Below, in pieces: positions 16,293 to 24,030 of a stretch of DNA of 64,000 nt; position 1 is the first letter of the stretch, and each line of letters begins with the position of its first letter. The notes under the pieces are model-generated. The model ran no database searches. It worked only from the letters and a program-made list of their open reading frames with translations, and was not told where the DNA came from. Source of the DNA: Anderseniella sp963759095 (GTDB taxonomy: Bacteria > Pseudomonadota > Alphaproteobacteria > Rhizobiales > Aestuariivirgaceae); NCBI GenBank assembly GCA_963759095.1, contig CAVWYF010000017.1:65418-129417 (forward strand), read 5' to 3'. The translations under genes and the position numbers were made by a program.

Positions 16293-17266
16293 ATCAGTGA
16301 TTTAAGGGCTGCTTGAGGCCGGGCGCCGATATGCGAGATGATTTCCGCGGCTGCCACATGTCCAAGCCGGGCACACTCTGCCACCGGTTTGTTGTGAGCA
16401 TGTCCGAACAGGAAACCGGAAGCATACAGATCGCCGGCACCGGTAGTATCCACGACCTGGTCGACCGGTTGGGCGGCAACTTCCGTTAGCGTGCTTCCAG
16501 CCACAATGGCACTGCCTTTTTCCGAGCGCGTGATGGCGGCCAGCGAGCAGTCCTGTGCAACGGCTGCCATGGCGTCTTGCAGGTTTGATGTCTCATACAG
16601 CGACAGAATCTCGGCCTCGTTGGCAAACAAGATATCGACGCCGTCGCGGATCAGTGACAGGAAACTCTCGCGATGCCTGTCCACGCAAAACGAATCTGAC
16701 AGGGTAAGAGCCACTTGCCGCTTGTTACTGCCAGCCAGCTGTGCGGCTTTCCTGAAGGCCTCCATGGCATTGGGCCGGTCCCAGAGATAGCCCTCAAGGT
16801 AGGTGATGGTTGCAGACGCCACCTCCTGTTCGCTGACATCGTCAGGGCCCAGCATGGCGCAGGCGCCCAGATAGGTGGACATGGTGCGTTGCCCGTCCGG
16901 CGTCACAATCACGATGCAGCGCGCCGTCTGCGGTCCGCCGCTGAGAGCAGGTGTATCAAAAGTTACCCCGGCCGCGCGTATGTCATGGGCGAATACATCG
17001 CCAATCTGGTCCGTTGCAACCTTGCCGATGTAACCGGCAGAGCCACCCAGCGACGTGACACCGGCAATTGTGTTTGCTGCGGATCCACCGGAAATTTCGG
17101 TGGCCGGACCGATTTTGCCATAGAGCGACAAAGCGCCATCTTCATCGATCAGTTGCATCGAGCCCTTTTCCAGTGCGTTGGCATCGAGAAATGTGTCGTC
17201 GTGGCGCGCGATCACATCGACAATCGCGTTGCCAATTCCAAGGACATCTACATTCTTCTGAGGCAT
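16289..17266 (-). CDS. PfkB-family carbohydrate/adenosine kinase
   Basis: Ribokinase-fold kinase of 325 residues. It has the N-terminal VLGIGNAIVDVIARHDD, the GGSAANTIAGVTSLGGSAGYIGK loop, and the C-terminal PfkB signature VDTTGAGDLYASGFLFG with the catalytic Asp. Alphaproteobacterial relatives are usually annotated as adenosine kinase, and the N-terminal part resembles that group, but adenosine against other nucleosides or sugars cannot be decided from sequence alone. I chose the ATG at 17266, which gives the normal N-terminus MPQKNVDVLG; the frame is open further upstream without a convincing start. It is divergent from the EI24 gene. Confidence 0.88.
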   Translation of the reverse strand: MPQKNVDVLGIGNAIVDVIARHDDTFLDANALEKGSMQLIDEDGALSLYGKIGPATEISGGSAANTIAGVTSLGGSAGYIGKVATDQIGDVFAHDIRAAGVTFDTPALSGGPQTARCIVIVTPDGQRTMSTYLGACAMLGPDDVSEQEVASATITYLEGYLWDRPNAMEAFRKAAQLAGSNKRQVALTLSDSFCVDRHRESFLSLIRDGVDILFANEAEILSLYETSNLQDAMAAVAQDCSLAAITRSEKGSAIVAGSTLTEVAAQPVDQVVDTTGAGDLYASGFLFGHAHNKPVAECARLGHVAAAEIISHIGARPQAALKSLI

Positions 17267-17406
17267 GGGTGCATTCCTGATCCGGGTAAATTGAAGCTCG
17301 CCAGTGCATACACAAATACGGTGCTGTGTTGCAATCGACACTTGCATAGCCACCACGATCTTCTTATTTGCCAGACACAGTCTCGTTTCACTTTGAAAGC
17401 CGTTAC

Positions 17407-18075
17407 ATGATCGCCTCAACATTTCGTGCCATGCGTGATGTTCTGTCACCTGAGTTCCGTTCGATCCTGTGGAAGGCCATTGGATTGACACTGCTGGTGT
17501 TCATCGGCGTGCTGGCGGCGTTGTGGGTTGGCAGCGCAGCATTGCTGGTATTGCCCTGGCCGTGGCTCGACGAGGTCATTGCCGGAGCTGCGAGCCTCGT
17601 TCTGCTGGTGGTGTTTTTCTTCCTGATGGCACCGGTGACGGCAATCTTTGCCGGCTTGTTTCTGGATACTGCCGCTGACATTGTTGAAATCAACCATTAT
17701 CCGGGCGACCCCAAGGGCAATCCACCGTCTGCATGGTCGTCAGCCCTGTTGGGGCTGCAATTCGGATTGCTGGTGCTGGCGGTAAACATTCTTATCCTGC
17801 CAACCGTGTTTTTCGGTATTGGCATCGCCATCATGCTGGTCGCCAATGCCTATCTGCTGGGCCGGGAATATTTCACCATGGTTGCCATGCGGCATATGCC
17901 GGCAAGGCAGGCCGCGAACTTGAGAAAAATCAACTCAGGCCGCGTCTGGGCCGCCGGACTGGTGCCTGCCGGTCTGGCTTTGATCCCGTTTCTGAATATC
18001 CTGGTTCCGCTCTTCTCTACGTCTTATTTCGTTCATATTTTCAAGAAGATAGCGATGGATCGACCGGCGGCATAA
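17407..18075 (+). CDS. EI24 domain (CysZ-like) membrane protein
   Basis: The 222-residue product has four or more hydrophobic stretches: about residues 22-48, 54-82, 115-150 and 183-205. The EI24 pattern is visible: FRAMRDVLSPEFRSILWKAIGLTLL at the start, LFLDTAADIVE, and ANAYLLGREYFTMVAMRH. The family includes E. coli CysZ, a sulfate uptake protein, but most alphaproteobacterial members are uncharacterised and I do not assign sulfate transport. The ATG at 17407 is preferred to one at 17368 that would add 13 residues. It converges with nth, six bases apart. Confidence 0.85.
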   Translation: MIASTFRAMRDVLSPEFRSILWKAIGLTLLVFIGVLAALWVGSAALLVLPWPWLDEVIAGAASLVLLVVFFFLMAPVTAIFAGLFLDTAADIVEINHYPGDPKGNPPSAWSSALLGLQFGLLVLAVNILILPTVFFGIGIAIMLVANAYLLGREYFTMVAMRHMPARQAANLRKINSGRVWAAGLVPAGLALIPFLNILVPLFSTSYFVHIFKKIAMDRPAA

Positions 18076-18080
18076 GTGTT

Positions 18081-18731
18081 CTAGATACTCTTGCCCGGAA
18101 ACAGGCAGAGGTCTGAAATCAGGCATCTCTCACACTCAGGCTTGCGTGCCTTGCATATGTAGCGTCCATGCAGGATCAACCAGTGATGGGCATGCAGGAG
18201 GTAGGCTTTCGGCACCCGCTTGAGCAGGCCCTGCTCGACGGCAAGGACCGTCTTGCCGGGTGCCAGGCCAACCCGGTTGGCCAGTCTGAACAGGTGCGTG
18301 TCTATGGCGATGGTGGGTTGCCCGAAACGGTTGTTCAAAACCACATTGGCGGTTTTTCTGCCGACACCGGGCAGAGCTTCCAGCGCCTCGCGGTTGTCCG
18401 GCACTTCGCTGTTGTGTTTCTCCACCAGGTCACGTGACAGCGCGACGACATTCTTTGCCTTGTTTCGATACAGCCCGATGGTACGGACGTGCTCGCGGAC
18501 CTTGTCTTCACCAAGCGCCAGCATTTTCTCCGGCGTGTCGGCAACCTGAAACAGGCCGCGGGTGGCCTTGTTGACACCTTCGTCCGTAGCTTGCGCTGAC
18601 AGTACGACCGCCACCAGGAAGGTGAAGGTGTTGACCGATTCCAGTTCGCCTTCGGGGTTTGGATTGTTTTCGGCGAACCGCTGGAACACCTGTTCCATTT
18701 CTGCGGCGTTGAGTTTCTTGCGCCGTGCCAT
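18081..18731 (-). CDS. nth: Endonuclease III (DNA glycosylase/AP lyase)
   Basis: Base-excision repair enzyme for oxidised pyrimidines. The 216-residue product has the helix-hairpin-helix LPGVGRKTANVV with catalytic Lys126, the catalytic Asp144 in AIDTHLFRLANR, and the 4Fe-4S ligand pattern C-x6-C-x2-C-x5-C near the C-terminus (CKARKPECERCLISDLC). A GGAGA lies about 9 bases before the ATG. Length and motif order match the family. Confidence 0.96.
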   Translation of the reverse strand: MARRKKLNAAEMEQVFQRFAENNPNPEGELESVNTFTFLVAVVLSAQATDEGVNKATRGLFQVADTPEKMLALGEDKVREHVRTIGLYRNKAKNVVALSRDLVEKHNSEVPDNREALEALPGVGRKTANVVLNNRFGQPTIAIDTHLFRLANRVGLAPGKTVLAVEQGLLKRVPKAYLLHAHHWLILHGRYICKARKPECERCLISDLCLFPGKSI

Positions 18732-18827
18732 TGAAAAATGCTCTCCTTTGCCGTGCCTGGATCAGGTTTATGGGTTGGATAGAACCCATGCTGCTCTGGC
18801 CCAATCGAACTCAACCGGGAAATTCTT

Positions 18828-19295
18828 GTGAAGTCATCTCCTATTACCATTGAACTGTATCCATATCGATCCCTGTCCCGGAAGGGTTTCATCATTTTGA
18901 TGTCCTGCATCGCCGCAGTCAGCTTTATTGCCGGGTTGGCGTTCCTGTTGATGGGCGCATGGCCGGTGTTTGGATTCTTCGGGCTGGATGTAGCGCTGAT
19001 CTGGTGGGCGATAAAACGCAATTATCGCGACGCTGAATGCCAGGAGAACATCTGTATCAGTGATGAGGAAGTGACCATCACCAGAATGAAGGCACGCCAA
19101 CCTGATCAGACCCAGAAGCTTGTCCGGGCATGGGCAAAGGTTCGACTGGAGGAGGATGCTGAGCGAGAGCTGATCGGCCGCCTGTTTCTGTCCTCACGCG
19201 AGATGGTGACCGAGGTTGGAAGCTTTCTGGCGCCTTATGACCGGAAATCCCTGGCGGCAACGTTGAAGGAGATACTGGCAAGGCCGCGTATTTGA
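18828..19295 (+). CDS. DUF2244 membrane protein
   Basis: The 155-residue product starts with GTG at 18828. It has a polar N-terminus with ITIELYPYRSLSRKGF, two membrane helices (about residues 21-40 and 44-61) and a cytoplasmic C-terminal domain. It matches DUF2244, integral membrane proteins of unknown function that in alphaproteobacteria commonly lie near nth. The start is not certain: no strong Shine-Dalgarno sequence is visible. Confidence 0.8.
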   Translation: MKSSPITIELYPYRSLSRKGFIILMSCIAAVSFIAGLAFLLMGAWPVFGFFGLDVALIWWAIKRNYRDAECQENICISDEEVTITRMKARQPDQTQKLVRAWAKVRLEEDAERELIGRLFLSSREMVTEVGSFLAPYDRKSLAATLKEILARPRI

Positions 19296-19383
19296 CATTG
19301 ATGCTCCGTAAAACGGGTGGCTTGTGCGGTCCTGTACGACCTATTGTTCACACAGTGAGATAATAACTTCAGGATCGCTCGTC

Positions 19384-20238
19384 ATGTTACAGACCGCCCA
19401 GACCAATGATTATGAGCTTGTCCGCCGCACCATAGAGTTTGTGTCGGAAAACTGGCTTGATCATCCATCGCTTGATGAGATCGCCGGCAATGTCGGTGCC
19501 AGTCCCGATTTAGTTCAGCGCAGTTTTTCGCGCTGGGCAGGCCTGACGCCGAAATCGTTCATGCAGGCCATTACGGTCGATCGCGCCAGACAACTCCTGC
19601 AGGATTTAGCAACCGTGCTGGATACGGCATACGAGGTTGGACTGTCCGGTGCCGGGCGGTTGCACGACCTGTTCGTCACCCATGAAGGCATGCCGCCAGG
19701 TGTATACCGGGCCAAGGGTGCCGGACTGACCATCACCTGGGGCTGTCATGCATCGCCATTTGGCACCGCCGTTGTGCTGACCACCCTGCACGGACTGGCA
19801 GGCCTGGCATTTTCAGATGAGGGCGGAGAAATGCTTGCGTTTGAGGACATGGCCAGACGCTGGCCCAATGCTGAATATGTGCGCGATGACAAGGCAACTG
19901 CCGCCATGGCCAAACGCATATTCGACCGTGATGAATGGCGCCCTGATCAACCCTTGCGCATTGTCATGATCGGCACTGATTTCGAGGTGCGTGTCTGGGA
20001 AACCCTGTTGCGCATCCCGCTGGGCGCCGCGACCACCTATTCGGACGTGGCCGGCACAATCGGCAAGCCCAAGGCCGTCCGTGCCGTCGGCACCGCGGTC
20101 GGCAAGAACCCGATATCATTTGTGGTGCCCTGTCATCGGGTACTGGGCAAGTCAGGCGGCCTGTGCGGCTATCACTGGGGACTGACCCGAAAGAAGGCCA
20201 TCCTCGGCTGGGAAGCAGGTGCTCTCGGCAACGCCTGA
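19384..20238 (+). CDS. Ada-like protein: AraC-type HTH fused to O6-alkylguanine-DNA methyltransferase
   Basis: Suicide repair protein that transfers methyl groups from O6-methylguanine to its own cysteine. The 284-residue product has an N-terminal AraC-type helix-turn-helix (about residues 10-105), a ribonuclease-H-like linker domain, and the C-terminal methyltransferase domain with VPCHRV, the acceptor Cys at residue 250, and the winged-helix segment TTYSDVAGTIGKPKAVRAVGTAVGKNP. It lacks the N-terminal zinc-binding methylphosphotriester domain of E. coli Ada, so the usual methylation switch for transcription control is absent. The ATG at 19384 is preferred to an upstream start at 19324. It converges with gpmA. 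Confidence 0.9.
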   Translation: MLQTAQTNDYELVRRTIEFVSENWLDHPSLDEIAGNVGASPDLVQRSFSRWAGLTPKSFMQAITVDRARQLLQDLATVLDTAYEVGLSGAGRLHDLFVTHEGMPPGVYRAKGAGLTITWGCHASPFGTAVVLTTLHGLAGLAFSDEGGEMLAFEDMARRWPNAEYVRDDKATAAMAKRIFDRDEWRPDQPLRIVMIGTDFEVRVWETLLRIPLGAATTYSDVAGTIGKPKAVRAVGTAVGKNPISFVVPCHRVLGKSGGLCGYHWGLTRKKAILGWEAGALGNA

Positions 20239-20262
20239 TCTGGTAACCGTATTCCGACGGTG

Positions 20263-20883
20263 TCAGTGTTCCAGAACTTGTGAGCTGGCAATGGTGCCGT
20301 TGGCATTGAGCTTGTAGATGATTGGCACGCCTGTCGCGATTTCGCGTTTCAGAATTTCTTCCGGGCTCAGGCCTTCCAGTGCCATGACCAGCGCGCGCAG
20401 GGAATTGCCGTGGGCTGCAACGATGATGGTTTTACCGTCAAGGACGTGTGGCTGGATTGCCTTCATGTAATAGGGCAGGGAGCGCGCCAGCGTATCGCGC
20501 AGGCTTTCACCGCCAGGTGGCGAAATATCGTAGGACCTGCGCCAGATGTGGACCTGCTCTTCACCCCATTTCTTGCGCGCGTCATCCTTGTTCAGACCTG
20601 TCAGGTCGCCGTAGTCGCGCTCGTTCAGGGCCTGGTCACGCGTGGTCGGCAAGTCAGTCTGACCCAGTTCCTCCAGCATGATTGTCAGCGTACGCTGGGC
20701 CCGGTCGAGAACGCTGGTGAAAGCCATATCAAACTCCAGCCCCAGGGCCTTCAGATTGCGGCCTGCCGCATGGGCTTCCTCGACGCCCTTGTCCGTCAGG
20801 CCGGGGTTTTCCCAGCCGGTGAACAGGTTCTTCAGGTTCCATTCGCTTTGTCCGTGCCGGACGAGCACAAGAGTTCCGCTCAT
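20263..20883 (-). CDS. gpmA: 2,3-bisphosphoglycerate-dependent phosphoglycerate mutase
   Basis: Glycolytic enzyme that interconverts 3- and 2-phosphoglycerate through a phosphohistidine. The 206-residue product has the RHG motif LVLVRHGQSEWN (phospho-His at residue 9), the LTDKGVEEA segment, ERDYGDLTGLNKD, PPGGESLRDTLAR and the second catalytic His in VAAHGNSLRAL. It is shorter than the 250-residue E. coli enzyme, lacking part of a C-terminal region, as alphaproteobacterial dPGMs usually do. It lies 30 bases downstream of dapB on the same strand. Confidence 0.95.
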   Translation of the reverse strand: MSGTLVLVRHGQSEWNLKNLFTGWENPGLTDKGVEEAHAAGRNLKALGLEFDMAFTSVLDRAQRTLTIMLEELGQTDLPTTRDQALNERDYGDLTGLNKDDARKKWGEEQVHIWRRSYDISPPGGESLRDTLARSLPYYMKAIQPHVLDGKTIIVAAHGNSLRALVMALEGLSPEEILKREIATGVPIIYKLNANGTIASSQVLEH

Positions 20884-20913
20884 GTGACATATCGCTTTCT
20901 GTTTGGATTTAAG

Positions 20914-21726
20914 TCAGTTTTTCTGGTCAATGCCAAGTACATCCGTCATCGAGTACAGCCCGGGTTTCTGGTCATGGGCCCACAACGCCGCCTTGATGGC
21001 GCCATTGGCAAAAATCTCCCGCGACTCGGCCTTGTGAGACAGTTCAATGCGTTCGGACTGCCCGGCAAATATCACGCTGTGATCTCCAACCACGCTGCCG
21101 CCGCGCAAGGTTGCAAATCCGATGTCGCCCTCCTTGCGGGCACCCGTATGGCCATCGCGGCTGCGCACGCAATGCTTGGCAAGGTCAATTTCGCGCCCTT
21201 GTGCGGCCGCGTTACCAAGCAGCAAGGCTGTTCCCGAAGGCGCATCGACCTTGTGACGATGGTGCATCTCCACCACTTCGATATCAAAACTCTCATCTAG
21301 CGATGCGGCAACCTGTCTGACGATCGCTGCCAGAAGGTTCACACCAAGGCTCATATTGCCCGACTTGACGATGCGTGCGTGGCGCGATGCAGCCTTTATG
21401 GCGGCTTCATCCGTGGCACTGAAACCGGTGGTACCGATAACGTGGACAATACGGGCCTGTGCTGCAATGCCGGTCAGCGCAACGCTGGCTGCGGGCAAGG
21501 TGAAATCGATTATCGCATCGGCCTTTACCAGGACGGAAAGCGGGTCATCGGAAATCAGCGTGCCGATATCGCCCAGACCGGCGACGGCTCCCTGGTCCTT
21601 GCCGACAACAGGGGAACCTTTCGGTTCAAGGCCGCCTGCAACTTCGCAAGAAGGATGCGCATGAATGAGCCGGGTCAGCGTCTGACCCATGCGCCCACCG
21701 GCACCTGCAACAACAAGCTTGAGCAT
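20914..21726 (-). CDS. dapB: 4-hydroxy-tetrahydrodipicolinate reductase
   Basis: NAD(P)H-dependent step of the diaminopimelate/lysine pathway. The 270-residue product has the N-terminal dinucleotide fold LVVAGAGGRMGQ, the mid-protein VIGTTGFS and the catalytic segment EMHHRHKVDAPSGTAL. Length is normal. With gpmA downstream it forms the dapB-gpmA pair common in rhizobia. Confidence 0.97.
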   Translation of the reverse strand: MLKLVVAGAGGRMGQTLTRLIHAHPSCEVAGGLEPKGSPVVGKDQGAVAGLGDIGTLISDDPLSVLVKADAIIDFTLPAASVALTGIAAQARIVHVIGTTGFSATDEAAIKAASRHARIVKSGNMSLGVNLLAAIVRQVAASLDESFDIEVVEMHHRHKVDAPSGTALLLGNAAAQGREIDLAKHCVRSRDGHTGARKEGDIGFATLRGGSVVGDHSVIFAGQSERIELSHKAESREIFANGAIKAALWAHDQKPGLYSMTDVLGIDQKN

Positions 21727-21954
21727 TTTTCAAAAGGCCCGTTCGTTGGAATTGGAATATGCCGAACGTGATAACAGTGTCTGGCAGCGATGCCTAGGGC
21801 CCGATGTTCAATAATGCCAGTTGCTGCTGACTCTCGTGCGATCCCGCCAATATTGAACCTATGTGTCTGCTATGCGTTGATATTTGCCCAATGGACAATG
21901 ACGGTTCCAGCGGGCAGACTTGGCCATCTGTTTGAAATGGGGAAAATGCCTATC

Positions 21955-22377
21955 ATGTTGAATGTTCACGAATCTGTTGTGTTGAATGCCGGTGCGGCCG
22001 AGGTCTGGGCGGCAATCAATGAGTTCGGAAATCTGGCCGCGTGGCATCCTGCGGCTGTGACTTCGACGGTCGAGACACGCGGCGCTGACACGGTGCGGGT
22101 CATCAACATATCCGGTGGCGGTGTCCTGACGGAAAAACTGGAGGCTCATGACGATGAAGCAATGAGCCAGAGCTATTCCATTGTTGACGGTCCCTTGCCG
22201 GTTTCCGATTATTATTCGACCATCAAGGTTACAGCTGGTGACGACGACAAATGCACCGTCGACTGGTCAGGCAAGTTCAAGGCTGACGGGGCGGATGATG
22301 CGACGGCATCAAAAATTATCTCGGGTATCTACACAGCAGGCCTGTCGGCTCTTGAGAAGCGTTTTGGTCAGGCCTGA
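21955..22377 (+). CDS. SRPBCC (START-like) family protein
   Basis: The 140-residue product resembles polyketide-cyclase/dehydrase-type SRPBCC proteins: an N-terminal strand VHESVVLNAGAAEVWAAINEFGNLAAWHPAA, then beta-strand segments ending DWSGKFKADGADD and a final amphipathic helix. The fold binds hydrophobic ligands; the ligand here is unknown. Start choice is open among ATGs at 21937, 21946 and 21955; I prefer 21955 because GGGGA lies about 11 bases upstream. The 228-bp gap before it holds no other gene I can support. It converges with the DUF1330 gene. Confidence 0.75.
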   Translation: MLNVHESVVLNAGAAEVWAAINEFGNLAAWHPAAVTSTVETRGADTVRVINISGGGVLTEKLEAHDDEAMSQSYSIVDGPLPVSDYYSTIKVTAGDDDKCTVDWSGKFKADGADDATASKIISGIYTAGLSALEKRFGQA

Positions 22378-22394
22378 CCAAGTCTGAAACGACT

Positions 22395-22682
22395 TTAAAT
22401 ACCTTCGACGATCACAATATCGGCGTCACCGGCACCCAGACGCTTGGCCCGCGCCGCCTGGTACTCGTCGCTGTTGAAGCAGTCGACCGCATCCTGGTAG
22501 CTGTCGAATTCGATCACCACATTGCGCGCCTTGCCGGTGCCTTCCATCTGGGAGTGCTGACCGCCGCGAGCCAGCATGCGGGCATTGTATTTCTTGAATG
22601 CTTCAGGCGCTGCATCCGCATAATGCTTGTACTGGTCGGGATCGCTGACGGTGACATGTGCTATCCAGTATCCCTTGGCCAT
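22395..22682 (-). CDS. DUF1330 domain protein
   Basis: The 95-residue product begins MAKGYWIAHVTVSDPDQYKHYADAAP and ends VIVEGI, matching DUF1330, a small dimeric alpha-beta barrel family of unknown function. It has the conserved GGQHSQMEGTGKARNVVIEFDSYQDAVDCFNSDEYQ stretch. It stands alone between the SRPBCC gene and dnaJ, and a GAGATACC lies before its start. Confidence 0.85.
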   Translation of the reverse strand: MAKGYWIAHVTVSDPDQYKHYADAAPEAFKKYNARMLARGGQHSQMEGTGKARNVVIEFDSYQDAVDCFNSDEYQAARAKRLGAGDADIVIVEGI

Positions 22683-22739
22683 TCAGGTATCTCCTCGAGA
22701 GGTTCAGGTGTTGTTTGAATTTAAAAATCCCGCAGCCGT

Positions 22740-23891
22740 TTAACTGCCGAAACTGTCCCAGAACGATCGCGCCTTGGTGAAAAACCCTGCCGACTGCGGA
22801 GAATTGTCTTTGGCCTGGCTTTCGAAATCGCGCAGCAGTTCTTTTTGCTTGCGGGTCAGGTTCACCGGTGTTTCAACGCTTACCTGAATGTACATGTCGC
22901 CGTGCTGGCTTGAGCGCAGCACCGGCATCCCCTTGCCCTTGAGGCGGAACTGCTTGCCGCCCTGGGTGCCTTCGGGAATGGTCACGCGCGCCTTCTTGCC
23001 ATCAATGGTCGGCACTTCAATCTCGCCGCCAAGGGCAGCGGACGTCATGGAGATGGGCACGCGCGAAAACAGGTCGGCGCCATCGCGCTGGAAGAACTCG
23101 TGCTGTTTGATCGACAGGAAGATATAGAGATCACCGGACGGGCCGCCACGCACGCCGCTTTCGCCTTCATTGGCAAGGCGAATGCGTGTGCCGTCTTCCA
23201 CGCCGGCGGGAATGTTCACCGACAAGGTACGTTCTTTCTGGACCCTGCCCTGGCCGGAGCAATTCGTGCATGGATCGGATATTACGTTTCCCCGGCCCTG
23301 ACATGTCGGGCAGGCGCGTTCAACCGTGAAGAAGCCTGATGATGAGCGCACGGCGCCCTGGCCGTTACAGGTCGAACAGGTGCTTGGGCTGGTACCGGGT
23401 TTGGCACCGCTGCCGGAGCAGGTCTCGCACGAGACGGAAGTCGGCACGCGTATCTGGGCCGACTTGCCGGCATAGGCGTCGGTAAGCGAGATTTCCATGT
23501 CATAGCGCAGGTCTGACCCACGCGCAGCGCTACTGCCGCTGCGTCCGCCCGGGCGCCGGCCACCGCCGCCGCCCATGAATTCGCCAAACAGGTCCTCGAA
23601 AATGTCGGACATGGAGGACGAAAACTCCGGGCCGAACCCGGCACCGCCTGCGCCACCGCGGCCATCTTCGAAAGCAGCGTGGCCGAAGCGGTCATAGGCA
23701 GCCCGTTTTTGCGGCTCCTTCAGGACCTCATATGCTTCACTTGCTTCCTTGAATTTCTGTTCTGCTGAACTGTCATCCGGATTGGCGTCGGGATGATACT
23801 GTTTCGCCATTTTGCGAAAGGCGCTTTTCAGCTCCTTGTCATCAGCAGTTTTGCCGACGCCCAGCACCTCGTAATAGTCTCGTTTCGCCAT
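22740..23891 (-). CDS. dnaJ: Chaperone protein DnaJ
   Basis: Hsp40 co-chaperone that stimulates DnaK ATPase and presents substrates. The 383-residue product has the J domain (residues 1-70) with the HPD tripeptide in YHPDANPDD, a Gly/Phe-rich region (GRGGAGGAGFGPEF and GGGGGRR), four zinc motifs of type CxxCxGxG (CETCSGSG, CSTCNGQG, CPTCQGRG, CTNCSGQG), and the C-terminal substrate domains. The ATG at 23891 gives the canonical MAKRDYYEVLGV; a longer upstream reading is not credible. It lies 139 bp downstream of dnaK on the same strand. Confidence 0.97.
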   Translation of the reverse strand: MAKRDYYEVLGVGKTADDKELKSAFRKMAKQYHPDANPDDSSAEQKFKEASEAYEVLKEPQKRAAYDRFGHAAFEDGRGGAGGAGFGPEFSSSMSDIFEDLFGEFMGGGGGRRPGGRSGSSAARGSDLRYDMEISLTDAYAGKSAQIRVPTSVSCETCSGSGAKPGTSPSTCSTCNGQGAVRSSSGFFTVERACPTCQGRGNVISDPCTNCSGQGRVQKERTLSVNIPAGVEDGTRIRLANEGESGVRGGPSGDLYIFLSIKQHEFFQRDGADLFSRVPISMTSAALGGEIEVPTIDGKKARVTIPEGTQGGKQFRLKGKGMPVLRSSQHGDMYIQVSVETPVNLTRKQKELLRDFESQAKDNSPQSAGFFTKARSFWDSFGS

Positions 23892-23981
23892 TTTGTACTC
23901 AGCCTGCTTGCTGCTCGCCGGGAAGACCATCGCGGGAATGTGCTGATAAAGCAACTATCGCAGCGCGTCATCCCAAATGCA

Positions 23982-24006
23982 CTCTGGAGCCAAGCGGGCT
24001 CCAGAG
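23982..24006. repeat. Perfect 10-bp stem-loop between dnaK and dnaJ
   Basis: CTCTGGAGCC (23982-23991), a five-base loop, then GGCTCCAGAG (23997-24006). It is 25-49 bases past the dnaK stop. No T run follows on the minus strand, so it looks less like a terminator and more like an mRNA stability or processing hairpin that could set the dnaK:dnaJ ratio. Confidence 0.5.
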
Positions 24007-24030
24007 CGATTTATTATGACATTGGCGTCC

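Noticed and set aside
20234..20249. 16-bp match CCTGATCTGGTAACCG with 45361-45376 (part of repeat copy A flank)
   Set aside because: A match of this length is near chance expectation for a 64-kb window, and the hairpin part of the repeat is missing at 20234.
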